Source: Terrimonas ginsenosidimutans
GTDB taxonomy: Bacteria; Bacteroidota; Bacteroidia; Chitinophagales; Chitinophagaceae
Length of the DNA stretch: 64,000 nt
NCBI RefSeq assembly: GCF_022012415.1
Contig: NZ_JAKLTR010000016.1
Span: 94,965-158,964, forward strand
Direction: 5' to 3'
Under the pieces are notes generated by a model, which worked only from the letters and a program-made list of their open reading frames with translations, was not told where the DNA came from and did not search any database. The stretch's first letter is position 1, and each line of letters opens with the position of its first letter. Both the position numbers and the translations under genes were made by a program. Below are positions 1 to 12,126 of this stretch, in pieces.

Positions 1-326
1 AAAGATCATTTGCAACAAAGAGTGAGCTGAATTTCAGAGATGCTTCGGCGGCGGCGATTACAGCTTCAGGCCTGCTGGAGTTGAGTGAGTATGCGGGTAA
101 GAAAGGGAAGGCATATAAGAATGCCGCAGTGAAAATGTTACATTCGCTGGCAAGTCCATCCTATAAAGCAGCGGAAGGGGAGAATGGGAATTTCCTGTTG
201 AAGCATTCGGTGGGAAGTATTCCGCACCAGGTGGAGATCGATGTACCGCTGGTGTATGCAGATTATTATTTTATTGAGGCATTGCAGAGGTATGACCGGT
301 TAGTGAAGGGAGAAAGGCTGTTTTGA
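1..326 (+). CDS. GH88-family unsaturated glycuronyl hydrolase, C-terminal end (5' partial)
   Basis: The reading frame is open from base 3 at the window edge and stops with TGA at 324-326, so only about the last 107 codons are present; the internal TTG at 81 is not a start. The segment DASAAAITASGLLELSEY followed by IDVPLVYADYYFIEALQRY is the typical end of family GH88/GH105 (alpha/alpha)6-barrel enzymes, which release unsaturated uronic acids left by polysaccharide lyases from pectin or glycosaminoglycan fragments. The catalytic Asp residues lie upstream of the window, so activity cannot be judged. It fits the neighbouring beta-galactosidase as part of glycan scavenging. A long palindrome follows 7 bases after the stop and probably ends the transcript. 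GH88 versus GH105 cannot be separated from this fragment. Confidence 0.8.
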   Translation, partial: RSFATKSELNFRDASAAAITASGLLELSEYAGKKGKAYKNAAVKMLHSLASPSYKAAEGENGNFLLKHSVGSIPHQVEIDVPLVYADYYFIEALQRYDRLVKGERLF

Positions 327-333
327 CTCGATT

Positions 334-448
334 GGCGTAGGAGGAACGCGGCGAACGCAGCGGACCGCGGCGAGCGCAACGAATTAAGTCGTTTGTATTT
401 CGCTGCGCTCGCCGCGGTCCGCTGCGTTCGCCGCGTTCCTCCTACGCC
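334..448. repeat. Long palindrome A (50-bp arms, 15-nt loop)
   Basis: Arms 334-383 and 399-448 are reverse complements with one mismatch, separated by a 15-base loop. The arms consist of GC-rich units of about 9 bases of the type ACGCGGCGA / ACGCAGCGG. The element fills the gap between the GH88 gene end and the penicillin-acylase gene. As RNA it would form a very stable hairpin. It belongs to the same family as the palindromes near 2884, 39174 and 63940. Confidence 0.9.
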
Positions 449-474
449 CAGTCCATCCTTAAACATATTCAAAT

Positions 475-2868
475 ATGATAAGACTTTTCGTTTCATTACT
501 CTGCCTATTCATAGTTAACGCCCTTCATGCGCAATCCCCATTAAGCATCAAAGGTCTTCTTGATAAAACAGAGGTCATCCGTGATCAATGGGGCGTGAAC
601 CATATCTACGCAAAGAACACCCACGATCTCTTCTTCACTCAAGGCTACTGCGCCGCCAAAGACCGCCTCTTCCAATTCGAGATCTGGCGCCGCCAGGCAA
701 CAGGCACCGCCGCTGAGATCTTCGGCAAAAGAGAACTGAAACGCGATATCGGCGCACGCCTCTTCCGATTTCGCGGAGACATGAACAAAGAACTAAACCA
801 CTATCATCCCGAAGGAAAAAAGATCATCGAAGCATTTACAGATGGCATCAATGCCTACATAGAAGAAGCGCTTCGCACACCAGATAAACTGCCGATTGAA
901 TTCCGGTTGCTGAAGATCCTTCCCGGTAAATGGACGCCTGATTTGGTGATCTCCCGCCACCAGGGAATCCTGGGCAACGCAACTGAAGAATTGAATATTG
1001 GACGTGCAGTCGCGAAATTGGGAGATAAGAAAGTAAAAGAATTGATGTGGTTGCAAAACGGTGATCCGATTCTTCAACTGGATACCGCCGTTAATGCAGC
1101 GCAGCTATCTCAGGATATCCTGGAATTATATAATGCTTTCAGAAAGGATATCGTATTCGAAGCTGCCGATATAGCCGCTCAGGCGCGGGTACAAGATCCC
1201 GCGGCTGAAACACGCGCCATGGCGTTTCAGTACAGCCAGCCGTTTCCTGATCAACCGGAAGGCAGTAATAATTGGGTGGTCAGTGCAAAACGGTCTGCAA
1301 CCGGAAATGCCCTGCTTGCAAGTGATCCGCACAGAAAGATCACCATCCCTTCCTTACGATACGTCGTCCACTTATCCGCCCCCGGATGGAATGTGATGGG
1401 AGGCGGAGAACCGCAGATCCCCGGAGTGGCTATTGGTCACAATGATTCTGGCGCATGGGGAATAACCGTGCATCAAACAGATGCGGAAGATATTTATGTG
1501 TATGATCTGAATCCGTCCGATCTTAAACAATATCGTCACAAAGGAAAATGGCAGACGATGAGCGAAGAGGAAGAGACCTTCAATGTGAAAGGCTCTTCCG
1601 CTGTTAAAACTAAACTTTATTACACCTTACATGGTCCGGTTTGTTTCATAGATTCTGTCAATGCAAAAGCATATGCGATGCGTGCGGCCTGGCTGGAGCC
1701 CGGAGCGGCGCCTTATCTTGCTTCACTAAGAATGAACCAGGCGAAAGACTGGACTGCGTTTCGTGAAGCCTGTACCTATGCGCATCTTCCTGCACTGAAT
1801 ATGGTTTGGGCTGATAAGAAAGGAAACATCGGCTGGCAGGTGGTAGGACTTATCCCTGAACGGGAAAACTTCAGCGGCCTGGTACCTGTGCCCGGCGACG
1901 GACGATATGAATGGGCGGGCTATCTCCCGATCAAAGAAAGACCTAACACCTATAATCCTGCGAAAGGATATTGGGCAACAGCCAATGAAAACCTGATGCC
2001 TGCAGGCTTCTCTCATCCGGATGCAGTAGGATTTACCTGGCCGGATGCATACAGAGGCAAGCGGATTGAAGAAGTGTTGTCGGCAAATGCGCAGATGGAT
2101 CTGAACAAGATGCAAGATCTGCAGGTTGATTACATTTCTCATGCTGCAAAAGCAATTGTTCCTTTTCTAAAATTTATATCACCGAAAGATCCTATCGCTA
2201 TTAAGGCAAAGGAGATTTTGTTGCAATGGAATTTCAGCATGGATAAAAGTTCCGTTGGTGGCGGCATCTTTAATAAGTGGGAACGTGAGTTGATGGACGA
2301 AGCAAACCGGTCGATCATTCCTTCGGAAGTGAAAGGGTTGCTTGCTGTTCAGACAACGAAGCTGGTTGAGTGGCTTCACCAACCTTCATTGATCTATTCT
2401 GCAAATGCTATTGAGAAACGAAATGAATTTCTTCAGCGCACATTTGATGCTGCGGTATCGAAGTTGCAAACCCAACTTGGTAATGATATCAGTCAGTGGC
2501 AATATGGGCAGGATAAGTATAAGCATATTCAATTCATTCATCCGCTGAGTGGATTGGTGAAATCACCGTGGAAGGAGTTGCTGAATACCGGATCTATTGC
2601 ACGAGGTGGGTATGGGCATACGGTTGGGGCAACGGGTAATATGGATAACCAGGGAGCGGGAGCGAGCTTCCGTTATTTTACCAACACTGGTAATTGGGAT
2701 GAAACAAAGATGATCAATTCGCCGGGGCAGTCGGGTGATCCTGAGTCTCCGTGGTATAAGAACCTGTTTGAGATGTGGGCGAATGATCAGTACTTCCCGG
2801 CGTATTTCTCACGGGATAAGATCGAAGCGCATGCGGCGGAGAGGTGGAGTGCGGAGCCGGGAAAATAG
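475..2868 (+). CDS. Penicillin acylase family protein (Ntn hydrolase), exported
   Basis: 797 codons. Residues 1-20 form a signal peptide ending in ALHAQ, so the enzyme is periplasmic. The family is made as a precursor that cuts itself before a serine, which becomes the N-terminal nucleophile of the beta chain. Here the motif PEGSNNWVV places the likely nucleophile at Ser264, leaving an alpha chain of about 240 residues and a beta chain of about 530, the usual proportions. Family members hydrolyse amide bonds of penicillins, N-acyl-homoserine lactones or other acylated amines; the substrate cannot be read from the sequence. The downstream N-x-x-W and late FRYFTNTGNWD regions also fit the family. 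The gene stands alone between two long palindromes, suggesting a single-gene transcript. The ATG at 475 is supported by the signal peptide; there is no strong Shine-Dalgarno sequence, as is normal in Bacteroidota. Confidence 0.9.
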   Translation: MIRLFVSLLCLFIVNALHAQSPLSIKGLLDKTEVIRDQWGVNHIYAKNTHDLFFTQGYCAAKDRLFQFEIWRRQATGTAAEIFGKRELKRDIGARLFRFRGDMNKELNHYHPEGKKIIEAFTDGINAYIEEALRTPDKLPIEFRLLKILPGKWTPDLVISRHQGILGNATEELNIGRAVAKLGDKKVKELMWLQNGDPILQLDTAVNAAQLSQDILELYNAFRKDIVFEAADIAAQARVQDPAAETRAMAFQYSQPFPDQPEGSNNWVVSAKRSATGNALLASDPHRKITIPSLRYVVHLSAPGWNVMGGGEPQIPGVAIGHNDSGAWGITVHQTDAEDIYVYDLNPSDLKQYRHKGKWQTMSEEEETFNVKGSSAVKTKLYYTLHGPVCFIDSVNAKAYAMRAAWLEPGAAPYLASLRMNQAKDWTAFREACTYAHLPALNMVWADKKGNIGWQVVGLIPERENFSGLVPVPGDGRYEWAGYLPIKERPNTYNPAKGYWATANENLMPAGFSHPDAVGFTWPDAYRGKRIEEVLSANAQMDLNKMQDLQVDYISHAAKAIVPFLKFISPKDPIAIKAKEILLQWNFSMDKSSVGGGIFNKWERELMDEANRSIIPSEVKGLLAVQTTKLVEWLHQPSLIYSANAIEKRNEFLQRTFDAAVSKLQTQLGNDISQWQYGQDKYKHIQFIHPLSGLVKSPWKELLNTGSIARGGYGHTVGATGNMDNQGAGASFRYFTNTGNWDETKMINSPGQSGDPESPWYKNLFEMWANDQYFPAYFSRDKIEAHAAERWSAEPGK

Positions 2869-2883
2869 AATTCAATATGAATA

Positions 2884-2995
2884 GCGAGTTTGGAACGCGG
2901 CGAACGCGGCGAACCGCAGCGGACGCGGCGAATACAAACGAAATAATCCGCCGCGCCCGCTGCGGTTCGCCGCGTTCGCCGCGTTCCAAACTCGC
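2884..2995. repeat. Long palindrome B (47-bp arms, 18-nt loop)
   Basis: Arms 2884-2930 and 2949-2995 are reverse complements with about one mismatch. They are built from repeats of the type ACGCGGCGA, like palindrome A. The loop, read on the minus strand, contains CGTTTGTATT also found in the loop of A (around 390-399). The element sits directly after the penicillin-acylase stop and before lacZ. Confidence 0.9.
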
Positions 2996-3031
2996 CAGCC
3001 GAATTAAATGTTATCACAACTTAAATTTTGA

Positions 3032-6248
<3,217 letters not shown>

Positions 6249-6339
6249 CCGTAACATCGAAAGCCCGAATATTTTAATTTTTTGCTGATTTATTGGTTTT
6301 TATACGTCTGATTCCCTTATTTTTGCTGCCCGTTATCAA

Positions 6340-6421
6340 GCCCAGATGGCGAAATTGGTAGACGCACTGTCTTCAGGTGGCAGCGCCGCGAGGTGTGCTG
6401 GTTCGAATCCAGTTCTGGGCA
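6340..6421 (+). tRNA. tRNA-Leu (anticodon CAG)
   Basis: An 82-base cloverleaf with a long variable arm, typical of a class II leucine tRNA. Acceptor arms GCCCAGA (6340-6346) and TCTGGGC (6414-6420) pair fully. The anticodon stem CTGTC/GGCAG encloses the loop TTCAGGT, giving anticodon CAG. The T arm GGTTCGAATCC is present. CCA is not encoded. The 3' end is the integration target of the island that follows: the last 18 bases plus 3 flanking bases recur at 23958-23978. Confidence 0.95.
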
Positions 6422-6424
6422 CAT
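6404..6424 (+). other. Putative attL: tRNA-Leu 3' end direct repeat
   Basis: The 21-base sequence starting CGAATCCAGTTCTGGG is repeated exactly at 23958-23978, 17,554 bases away, where no tRNA is attached. A 3'-tRNA duplication next to an integrase remnant is the usual mark of site-specific integration by a tyrosine recombinase. The first 30-40 bases after each copy differ in sequence but keep a hairpin (CCCTTG...CAAGGG here, CCTTCG...CGAAGG at the other site), likely the tRNA terminator brought in by each element. Confidence 0.85.
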
Positions 6425-6564
6425 CGGTTCCCTTGTAGAAGTTTGAAATTCAAATTTTTGCAAGGGATTTTTGTTTTCTGCCAGGTGTTTATCCCTCCGT
6501 TTATTTCCGCGTCTGTCCGATGTTTTTGGCGGACAATTGGCGGACAGTTTGGCGGACATTTTTA

Positions 6565-6837
6565 ATGATAAAAACGGCATTAATGGCAATCATTTTAACG
6601 GCAGACCTGAGCCGGAAAGGTGACAAAAATTGGTACACTTTCGAATGGGGGTAAAGGGCAAGGGCAGCGGAGAGCCTCGGGAATTTTCACCTACACGAAA
6701 CCAAAAGATCAAATCCAGAAACAACACAATGCTGAGGCCAAGCGGCTTCTTGATGTAAAATTGTTGGAGATCACGCTCGACCATCAATCAGTGGGTAGTT
6801 CGTTTACCCCGAGCCAGAGAATTAAGGAGAACTTCCT
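6565..6837 (+). pseudogene. Tyrosine-recombinase (integrase) N-terminal remnant, copy 1
   Basis: From ATG 6565 the frame reads into WYTFEWG and hits TAA at 6652-6654. In the next frame it continues as GKGQGQRRASGIFTYTKPK and then QKQHNAEAKRLLDVKLL, the arm-type DNA-binding N-terminus of Bacteroidota integrases. One G fewer in the five-G run at 6647-6651 would restore the frame, so the break is an insertion in a homopolymer. The coding homology stops abruptly at 6837, before the catalytic domain. It lies just downstream of the tRNA-Leu att site, the usual position of an integrase gene. A near-identical copy (3 differences over about 240 bases) ends at the same base of the gene at 24380. It cannot encode a working recombinase. 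Confidence 0.75.
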
Positions 6838-7501
6838 GACACCGAGTTGTTCGTTTGGTCTTTGGTATCGTAGGTATAAGAATACTTCAATCCGTATTCG
6901 GATACTTCCAGTTTCGCGTCTTTCATTACATACCTGGTTTTGTTCTTATCGTGGAAATAGAGGCTGCCGATATTTTTCCTGAGGATTTTATTCAACGCCG
7001 CGATCAGTTCGAGGAGGTCCGGATGAACTCTTTGCATGGCGACTTCCGGCTTCTCTATTTCATATTTTCGGGAAGGATAACCTTGGTTTTGATCGTGTCC
7101 ACTTTTTCATAGACGGAATATTTTCCATCCTTATTGAATTCATCTTTGATCGCAAGTTTGCCTTGCTTTTCCAGCAGATCCATCTTGATGATCACGGATT
7201 GTTCTTCGATCCGGTCTACGTACTTGAAAGTTTCCGCTTCTATTTTCCCTTTACGGATGATGATCGGCTGCTCTTCACCGGGTGTGTATTCATAAACCAA
7301 TTCTTTTGAAGGAATGAACACGAGGCGAAGGCCCGTCAGGTATTCGGAGATTTCGGTCTTCTTGTTACCCTCCAGATAATATTTCAGTTCCTATTCATGG
7401 GTGACGAGAAGCTTTCTCGTATTTGAGGCGGAATAGTTCTGCGTCAATGAAAAAAGGGTGAGCAGGGTAATGGTTAGAATGGACAGGACGGTTTTGTACA
7501 T
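6822..7501 (-). pseudogene. Broken exported protein of unknown function
   Basis: Read on the minus strand, ATG 7501 opens a signal-peptide-like start (MYKTVLSILTITLLTLFSL). After 36 codons there is an in-frame TAG (7391-7393); the frame resumes with KYYLEGNKKTEISEYLTG and continues to codon stop at 7055, where a one-base shift is needed to enter the tail that starts EIEKPEVAMQRVHPDLLELI. The tail runs into the integrase-remnant boundary, so the C-terminus is lost. No family was recognised; the composition (charged, beta-rich, with a signal peptide) suggests a small periplasmic protein. It has no partner and is not likely to be functional. Confidence 0.6.
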
Positions 7502-7750
7502 AAGGGGTGATATTAGAAGCAGGCGACAGTTCCCTTGCTACGCATCGCGGGGAGCCTGGACGTATTCAACGGAGATTTTAAAAGTTATTATCTGAAAGCT
7601 AGGAGATGCACATTTAAATTCCCATCGAAGGGCTAAAGTGTTTGTTCCGGCCGGGCGACCTAACATTTGCTTCAGGTTTAAGTTCTGGCATGCATTAAGG
7701 TCGATAGTTGTATTAAATTAGCCCGTCCAGGACAACCTGATGAATGCTGA

Positions 7751-8347
7751 TCAATCGACCTCGATACTGCGCAGCATATTTTCTGTTTGTTTCAGCATCC
7801 TGTTGTACGATCTTAATGTCCATACCGAGAAAGCTAGGAAGAAGACAACAGCGAGGGGGAAGATCAGAGACCAGAAATAAGGGATTCGCGATATATCTTT
7901 TCCCCTGATTGAAGCGAGTACAGGCAGTATGATCAGCATTAGGAAAAAGCCCAGGGAGATATTCAGCTTTTGTAATCGTTGAAACCTCATCTTGCGGGTA
8001 CTAAAATCTTTAATGGTATCCAGGTAGCTATTGGAGGATATATTTATGTTTTTAACCGCACATAATGACCGGATAGAAATAAAGGGTAAAACCAAAAGCA
8101 ACGCGATCGCAATGAAGGCAAGGAATTGGATGACTTCTGTTTGGATCGTTGCGACGTTTGCCAACAGATATGCTGCGGCAAGGTAACAGATGATACTGCC
8201 GATATATTCGAATTGCCCGATCTTGTTTATTTTAGAACGGTAGTTGTTTTGTGTCATCTGATCAATTAAGTGTGTAGTTAATCTGCTTTGTCTGCCGGGT
8301 GTATTGTTCATTTCATTCCAGGCATTTTTCATTTCTTCCAGTTCCAT
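7751..8347 (-). CDS. Membrane protein, likely partner (anti-sigma-type) of the adjacent ECF sigma factor
   Basis: 198 codons starting ATG 8347, two bases after the stop of the sigma-factor reading frame, so the two are translationally linked. The first 60 residues are hydrophilic and begin with MELEEMKNAWNEM, a start common to Bacteroidota membrane proteins encoded next to ECF sigma genes. Four transmembrane segments follow: about 48-65, 73-93, 127-145 and 157-178, with a short charged tail. It lacks the zinc-binding ZAS motif, so calling it an anti-sigma factor rests on position only. The reading frame is intact although the sigma gene upstream is frameshifted. Confidence 0.6.
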   Translation of the reverse strand: MELEEMKNAWNEMNNTPGRQSRLTTHLIDQMTQNNYRSKINKIGQFEYIGSIICYLAAAYLLANVATIQTEVIQFLAFIAIALLLVLPFISIRSLCAVKNINISSNSYLDTIKDFSTRKMRFQRLQKLNISLGFFLMLIILPVLASIRGKDISRIPYFWSLIFPLAVVFFLAFSVWTLRSYNRMLKQTENMLRSIEVD

Positions 8348-8349
8348 AT

Positions 8350-8839
8350 TTATAGTGTTTTAGTAATTTGCTGCTTGAGTTTTTCTTTGATGCGGCCGAT
8401 CCTTGTTCCGACGTTGGTAGAACTGATGCCGGTAATCTCTGCAATCTCCTGGTGGGTTTTGCCTTCGAGATAAAGGAGGATGATGCCTTTATCCAGCAGG
8501 TTCAGGATCCGCAGGCTGTCGTATAGTATCCTGACGCTTTGTTCCGCAGCCTTGTCTTTTTCGTCTGGCAGATGGTAAGCGCTGGTTTCAATGGGTATCG
8601 TGTTTACCTTTTTTGAGGCTTTTCAGATTATAGATAGCGGTATTCATTGCGACCCTGTACATCCAGGTGCTTATTTTCGATTGATCATTGAACGAGCCGA
8701 ATGATTTCCATAGCTGGAAGACGATTTCCTGGAAAAGGTCCTCTCTATCCTGCGGGCTATTAGTATAAAGTGATGCTACCTTGATGATCAGCCCTTCGTT
8801 TTGTGTAATTACTTTTGTAAAATGTGTTTTTTTATCCAT
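8350..8839 (-). pseudogene. ECF RNA polymerase sigma-70 factor, frameshifted
   Basis: From ATG 8839 (a TTG lies 9 bases upstream) the frame encodes region 2: EDLFQEIVFQLWKSF and KISTWMYRVAMNTAIYNLK, including the core-binding and -10-recognition helices. The frame then stops at TGA after SLKKGKHDTH. Shifted by one base it continues as VNTIPIETSAYHLPDE and a complete region 4 helix-turn-helix, LYLEGKTHQEIAEITGISS, ending TAA at 8350-8352. Removing one A from the A6 run (in the CTC AAA AAA GGT context, minus strand) restores a normal protein of about 163 residues. The break is therefore a single homopolymer insertion. Either the gene is dead or slippage makes some full-length product. The downstream membrane protein is intact. 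Confidence 0.8.
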
Positions 8840-9116
8840 CTGGTTCAAACTTCATATAATTAGTGTACAGTGTTGGGAAAAAATCACAAACAGGCAAAAC
8901 TATTTTGTAGACGAAGAGTGGTTGCGGTTGACATGTGCGCATGATACTCTGCCGGGAATCTAAGGCCACTCAAAACGTATGAATGTAAGGTAGCTCTTGG
9001 GGAAAATTAGCAAGCAGCCCACATTCCTAACCATCATCCGGGAAATTCCGGATATTGCTAATGTTGAAGCTTTGTTTTACCGGAATTGCACTGCTGCATC
9101 GTCTTTATTATTTTAG

Positions 9117-9446
9117 CCTCTCAATCTGCCCCATGAAAGGCCTAATCCCTTTGTAACTTATTCCGTGCTTTATTGCACCAACTTTGCGCAAATTGACAAA
9201 GCAATCTTGGAATACGGAGAGGTGATCGTAGAAGCCTATGCGAATGAGCGCTAATGGCTTGGGGTGGATTTATTGTAGAAAAGGGAGTGCATTGTCGATG
9301 AACCAGTTCCAGAATGATTCAATAGATGTATCTGTTGGCCCAATTAATATTTGAATGATAAAAGAGTTTTCTTGAGCTAGGGTGTCGTTCAGTGATGTTG
9401 GCCTCTTCACTAGACAAGTAACAAGTGCCCATACAAATATACTAAA
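9117..9446. pseudogene. Two short convergent coding remnants
   Basis: On the plus strand 9117-9254 encodes a start-less stretch containing RPNPFVTYSVLYCTNFAQ and ending EYGEVIVEAYANER. On the minus strand 9446-9270 encodes another start-less stretch ending SIESFWNWFIDNALPFLQ. Their ends face each other 15 bases apart, as two gene 3' ends would. Neither has a start codon or a family I recognise. They look like truncated gene tails in decayed island DNA; the rest of 8840-9500 holds nothing else I can call. Confidence 0.35.
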
Positions 9447-9461
9447 CTACTTAGTATATTT
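9435..9461. repeat. Perfect 11-bp inverted repeat
   Basis: AAATATACTAA (9435-9445) and its exact reverse complement (9451-9461) flank the 5-base spacer ACTAC. It lies between the minus-strand remnant and the plus-strand frames that follow, so it may be a divergent operator or a remnant recombination site. AT-rich sequence makes chance more likely than for a GC-rich repeat. Confidence 0.5.
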
Positions 9462-9502
9462 TCGGGACGATTATCCGTTACTTCTCCGAATTACTACTCG
9501 AT

Positions 9503-9864
9503 ATGGCTTGGCCGCAGCGATTTGACTATTTGATTCAGACCGGACTCAATAACTGGGTGCGGGATAGTCAACAGCTAAGTGCTGCTCTGACGAAGCCAAA
9601 TTCTTTTCTGAGATACCGGGAGGGGATATCATGGAAGTAGACCTGAATGGTTTGACACCAGTCTATCTACTCAAGCATATCGCGTCTGATCCCGCAAAGT
9701 ATGCGGATGTCCTGTTCCTTTCGCTGGAAAGAGCGATGTTCCGTACACTGTCTTTTATTGGGGTCGAAGATTACCTGTTTTCGTTTCTGTTCAAATTCCA
9801 GGGAGAATTGATCAAACGACAAGTGAATTACTATTTTTTATCGAAGACAAGAGCGATGAAGTAA
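9503..9864 (+). pseudogene. Hypothetical protein in two overlapping frames (probable broken gene)
   Basis: ATG 9503 opens 45 codons (MAWPQRFDYLIQTGLNNW...) ending at TAG 9638-9640. A second frame from ATG 9631 overlaps it and gives 77 codons (MEVDLNGLTPVYLLKHI...SKTRAMK). Both have protein-like composition, and the second follows the first directly, so a single gene broken by a frameshift is likely. No domain was recognised. The following membrane-protein gene starts 82 bases later. Confidence 0.35.
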
Positions 9865-9946
9865 TGAATCTGCCCTCCCCATTTCCTTTGCTTTCGAACA
9901 GGTTCCTTGCCGATTTCCGTGTAACTTACTTAGCAAACCAACTGCT

Positions 9947-10744
9947 ATGGGTAAGCAACGGTCAATACCAGCTTTGTTTTCCAGTGTCGCGCCTTACCTG
10001 GGAGCAGGTCTACTCCTGATGGGGATGGTGCGACTCTGTATTTTTTACGGCTACTTTGGCGTCAATATCGTCCAGTTCATTGACCTGAGTGAGATCGTTA
10101 CTTCGCTACTCGATATTGGCGTCTGGTTTATCATTGTGCTGCTCAGTGTACTGGTAGGTTACTTAACGCTGATCGTTTTTACGAATTCCCTCCGGAAGAA
10201 ACGTGCCATCCTTCCCCGTATCCGGAGTCATGATACGGTCAAGCGGCGTTATAGTTTTTGCTTTTTGTTCGTCGGGTTTATTGTGCTCGGATTAGTGGAT
10301 GGCCGTCGCTCTCTCGAGATCCTTTTTCTATGTCTCGTGCTAGTTTGTCTCGCCCTCGTCGCGGGAACATATGAAATCTGGCTGATGAGTTTGAAGAAAC
10401 CTTTCACGGCCAACAGTTACCTGTTTTATGTGCTCCTTTTTGGTAGTTGTGTCGCGATCGTGGTGACCAGTGCCATGCATTCGATCGATGCGGTGCGAAA
10501 CCAATATCGTTATTACGGTACGGCAATTGAACTGGATAATAACCGGCGATTTGTTTCTGATAGCACGCAATACTTTATCGGTAAGAATAGTCATTATGTG
10601 TTCCTCTACCATTCAGACACGCATGTTACGGAAGTGGTACCCATGAGTGCCGTGAAGCATTTGATACTAGCGGTAGACACGTTGACGCCGAATGTGTGTC
10701 CGGAGGTGAAGGGCGATGCAATTGCATTGCTTGAGCATAGGTGA
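9947..10744 (+). CDS. Multi-pass membrane protein of unknown function
   Basis: 265 codons. Hydrophobic segments occur at about residues 11-31, 50-70, 96-110, 117-135 and 151-170, giving about five transmembrane helices. A C-terminal region of about 90 residues (from YYGTAIELDNNRRFVSD) is soluble and beta-rich, with the FIGKNSHYVFLYHSD stretch resembling a small sensor or binding module. No conserved catalytic motif is visible and I do not recognise the family. The next gene, also a membrane protein, is 140 bases downstream on the same strand; both are island cargo of unknown role. Confidence 0.65.
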   Translation: MGKQRSIPALFSSVAPYLGAGLLLMGMVRLCIFYGYFGVNIVQFIDLSEIVTSLLDIGVWFIIVLLSVLVGYLTLIVFTNSLRKKRAILPRIRSHDTVKRRYSFCFLFVGFIVLGLVDGRRSLEILFLCLVLVCLALVAGTYEIWLMSLKKPFTANSYLFYVLLFGSCVAIVVTSAMHSIDAVRNQYRYYGTAIELDNNRRFVSDSTQYFIGKNSHYVFLYHSDTHVTEVVPMSAVKHLILAVDTLTPNVCPEVKGDAIALLEHR

Positions 10745-10884
10745 TCTTATCTTGTTTACTTTACTGAAGTTGCCGAGGGTGATTTTGGGCTCAGGTCAGG
10801 TCTTTGCAGCGTTAGTGGAACCACTTTAGCGTTACTTGAATCAAGATATTCAGTATATTGTTTGGTACCAAGACAAACGATTCG

Positions 10885-11739
10885 ATGAGTAAACGCAGTT
10901 CTAACCGGCTTCCCAAGCTGTTTTTCCCGATATTTTCTTTAGTGATTGGTAGTATCTATGGTGCTATTATGTTGAATATGAGTAAGCCGTTCGAGGCTAT
11001 CACCTCCTTTTTTGTTTCTATCACCTTGTCAGGACTTACTCTTTGGATTGAATTCAAGGCTGCCGATATTGCTGCCGAAAATCAAATTACTGGCATATTG
11101 TCGACTATGGCTTTCGCCAAAAAGCGCAATCTGGTTTGGAATTTAAAAATTGAGCAGCTCCTTACAGAGATTGAAGAATTGGACACTCAGGCGATCCGAT
11201 TGAATGAAAGCGAACTTGAAGAATATACTTGTAAGCTATTGAAGGATATCGCCAAAGATTCGTGGGGCAACAAAAGTTATTGCGCTACGCATATCGTTAA
11301 TACGGATACCTATTTGAATGTATGGGGTAAGGACTGTCCATACTATAAATCCATGGTAGATTTTGTTCAACCACAAAAGGAAATTCTGAATAAGGGAGGT
11401 TCGGTTGTGCGAATATTCATCTTCACGGAAGATTATCTAACCAAGCATTTAACGGAGTGTGAGGATATGCTTGCACACCATGATAGTTGGTTTAAAGGGA
11501 CAAAAAATAAGGTGACGACCTTATTCCTGGTCGCTGAATCACTTCACCTCATTTCCAATGACATTACTATCGTAAATAATGAATATGTTTTTGAGTGGCA
11601 ACGGAATTTGACAGCCGATTTCGGCTATGCTGGCGGAAAATGTTATATCAAATCGGATATGAAGCGGTATGTAGATTTATTTGATAAGTTAAAGAGAGGC
11701 GCGCATCCAGCCAAGATGTTAAGGGGTTATATGAGCTAA
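10885..11739 (+). CDS. Two-TM protein with a C-terminal cytoplasmic domain, unknown function
   Basis: The best start is ATG 10885 (MSKRSSNRLPKLFF); an upstream TTG at 10858 is less likely. Two transmembrane helices at about residues 11-32 and 40-56 are followed by a helical stretch and a soluble domain of about 170 residues. That domain has the order AxH-x-N ... GKDCPYYKSM ... IxxxGGSVVRIFIF ... HxxW ... TTLFLVAE, resembling modules in which a sugar/nucleotide-like or regulatory domain is set by a conserved R-[IV]-F-I-[FY] strand. I cannot name the family. Similar membrane-anchored soluble domains are often found in accessory regions. It is followed by about 390 bases without a gene (11740-12126), where I see only possible promoter-like AT-rich sequence for the giant gene. 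Confidence 0.6.
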   Translation: MSKRSSNRLPKLFFPIFSLVIGSIYGAIMLNMSKPFEAITSFFVSITLSGLTLWIEFKAADIAAENQITGILSTMAFAKKRNLVWNLKIEQLLTEIEELDTQAIRLNESELEEYTCKLLKDIAKDSWGNKSYCATHIVNTDTYLNVWGKDCPYYKSMVDFVQPQKEILNKGGSVVRIFIFTEDYLTKHLTECEDMLAHHDSWFKGTKNKVTTLFLVAESLHLISNDITIVNNEYVFEWQRNLTADFGYAGGKCYIKSDMKRYVDLFDKLKRGAHPAKMLRGYMS

Positions 11740-12126
11740 CCTTCGACTGTTCTACCTTAATAAAATAAATGTTGGAACGGTCAAGAAGCAGGCGATGAAT
11801 GATATATAATATGTTGGACAGCGGATATAGGTTTTTCCTTCATTGGTTGCAGGTACGCGTTTTCGGAATTGAACGTGCATGGCAAAGCCGCTATTAGACT
11901 TTCTGTCGCCGGCTATACAATGGATTTTCAATCCATAGAATATTTAGTAAAAAATCTCTACTTACATTGTGGTATAGCCGTTGAGGCTCAACATGTTTTC
12001 TACTAAAAGCCCTTTCTATGGGCCTCATTGTCGCTTGACCGTTTGGAAATCAAGCGCTATTTTAGCCCAGATTTTGAGCTGGCCGCCAAGCGCTTTTGCG
12101 GCCTCTTCCACCAACCAAACTGATTC

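Noticed and set aside
6647..6654. Programmed +1 ribosomal frameshift in the integrase
   Set aside because: The GGG-TAA context could allow it, but both copies lack the catalytic domain, so a dead homopolymer insertion is simpler.
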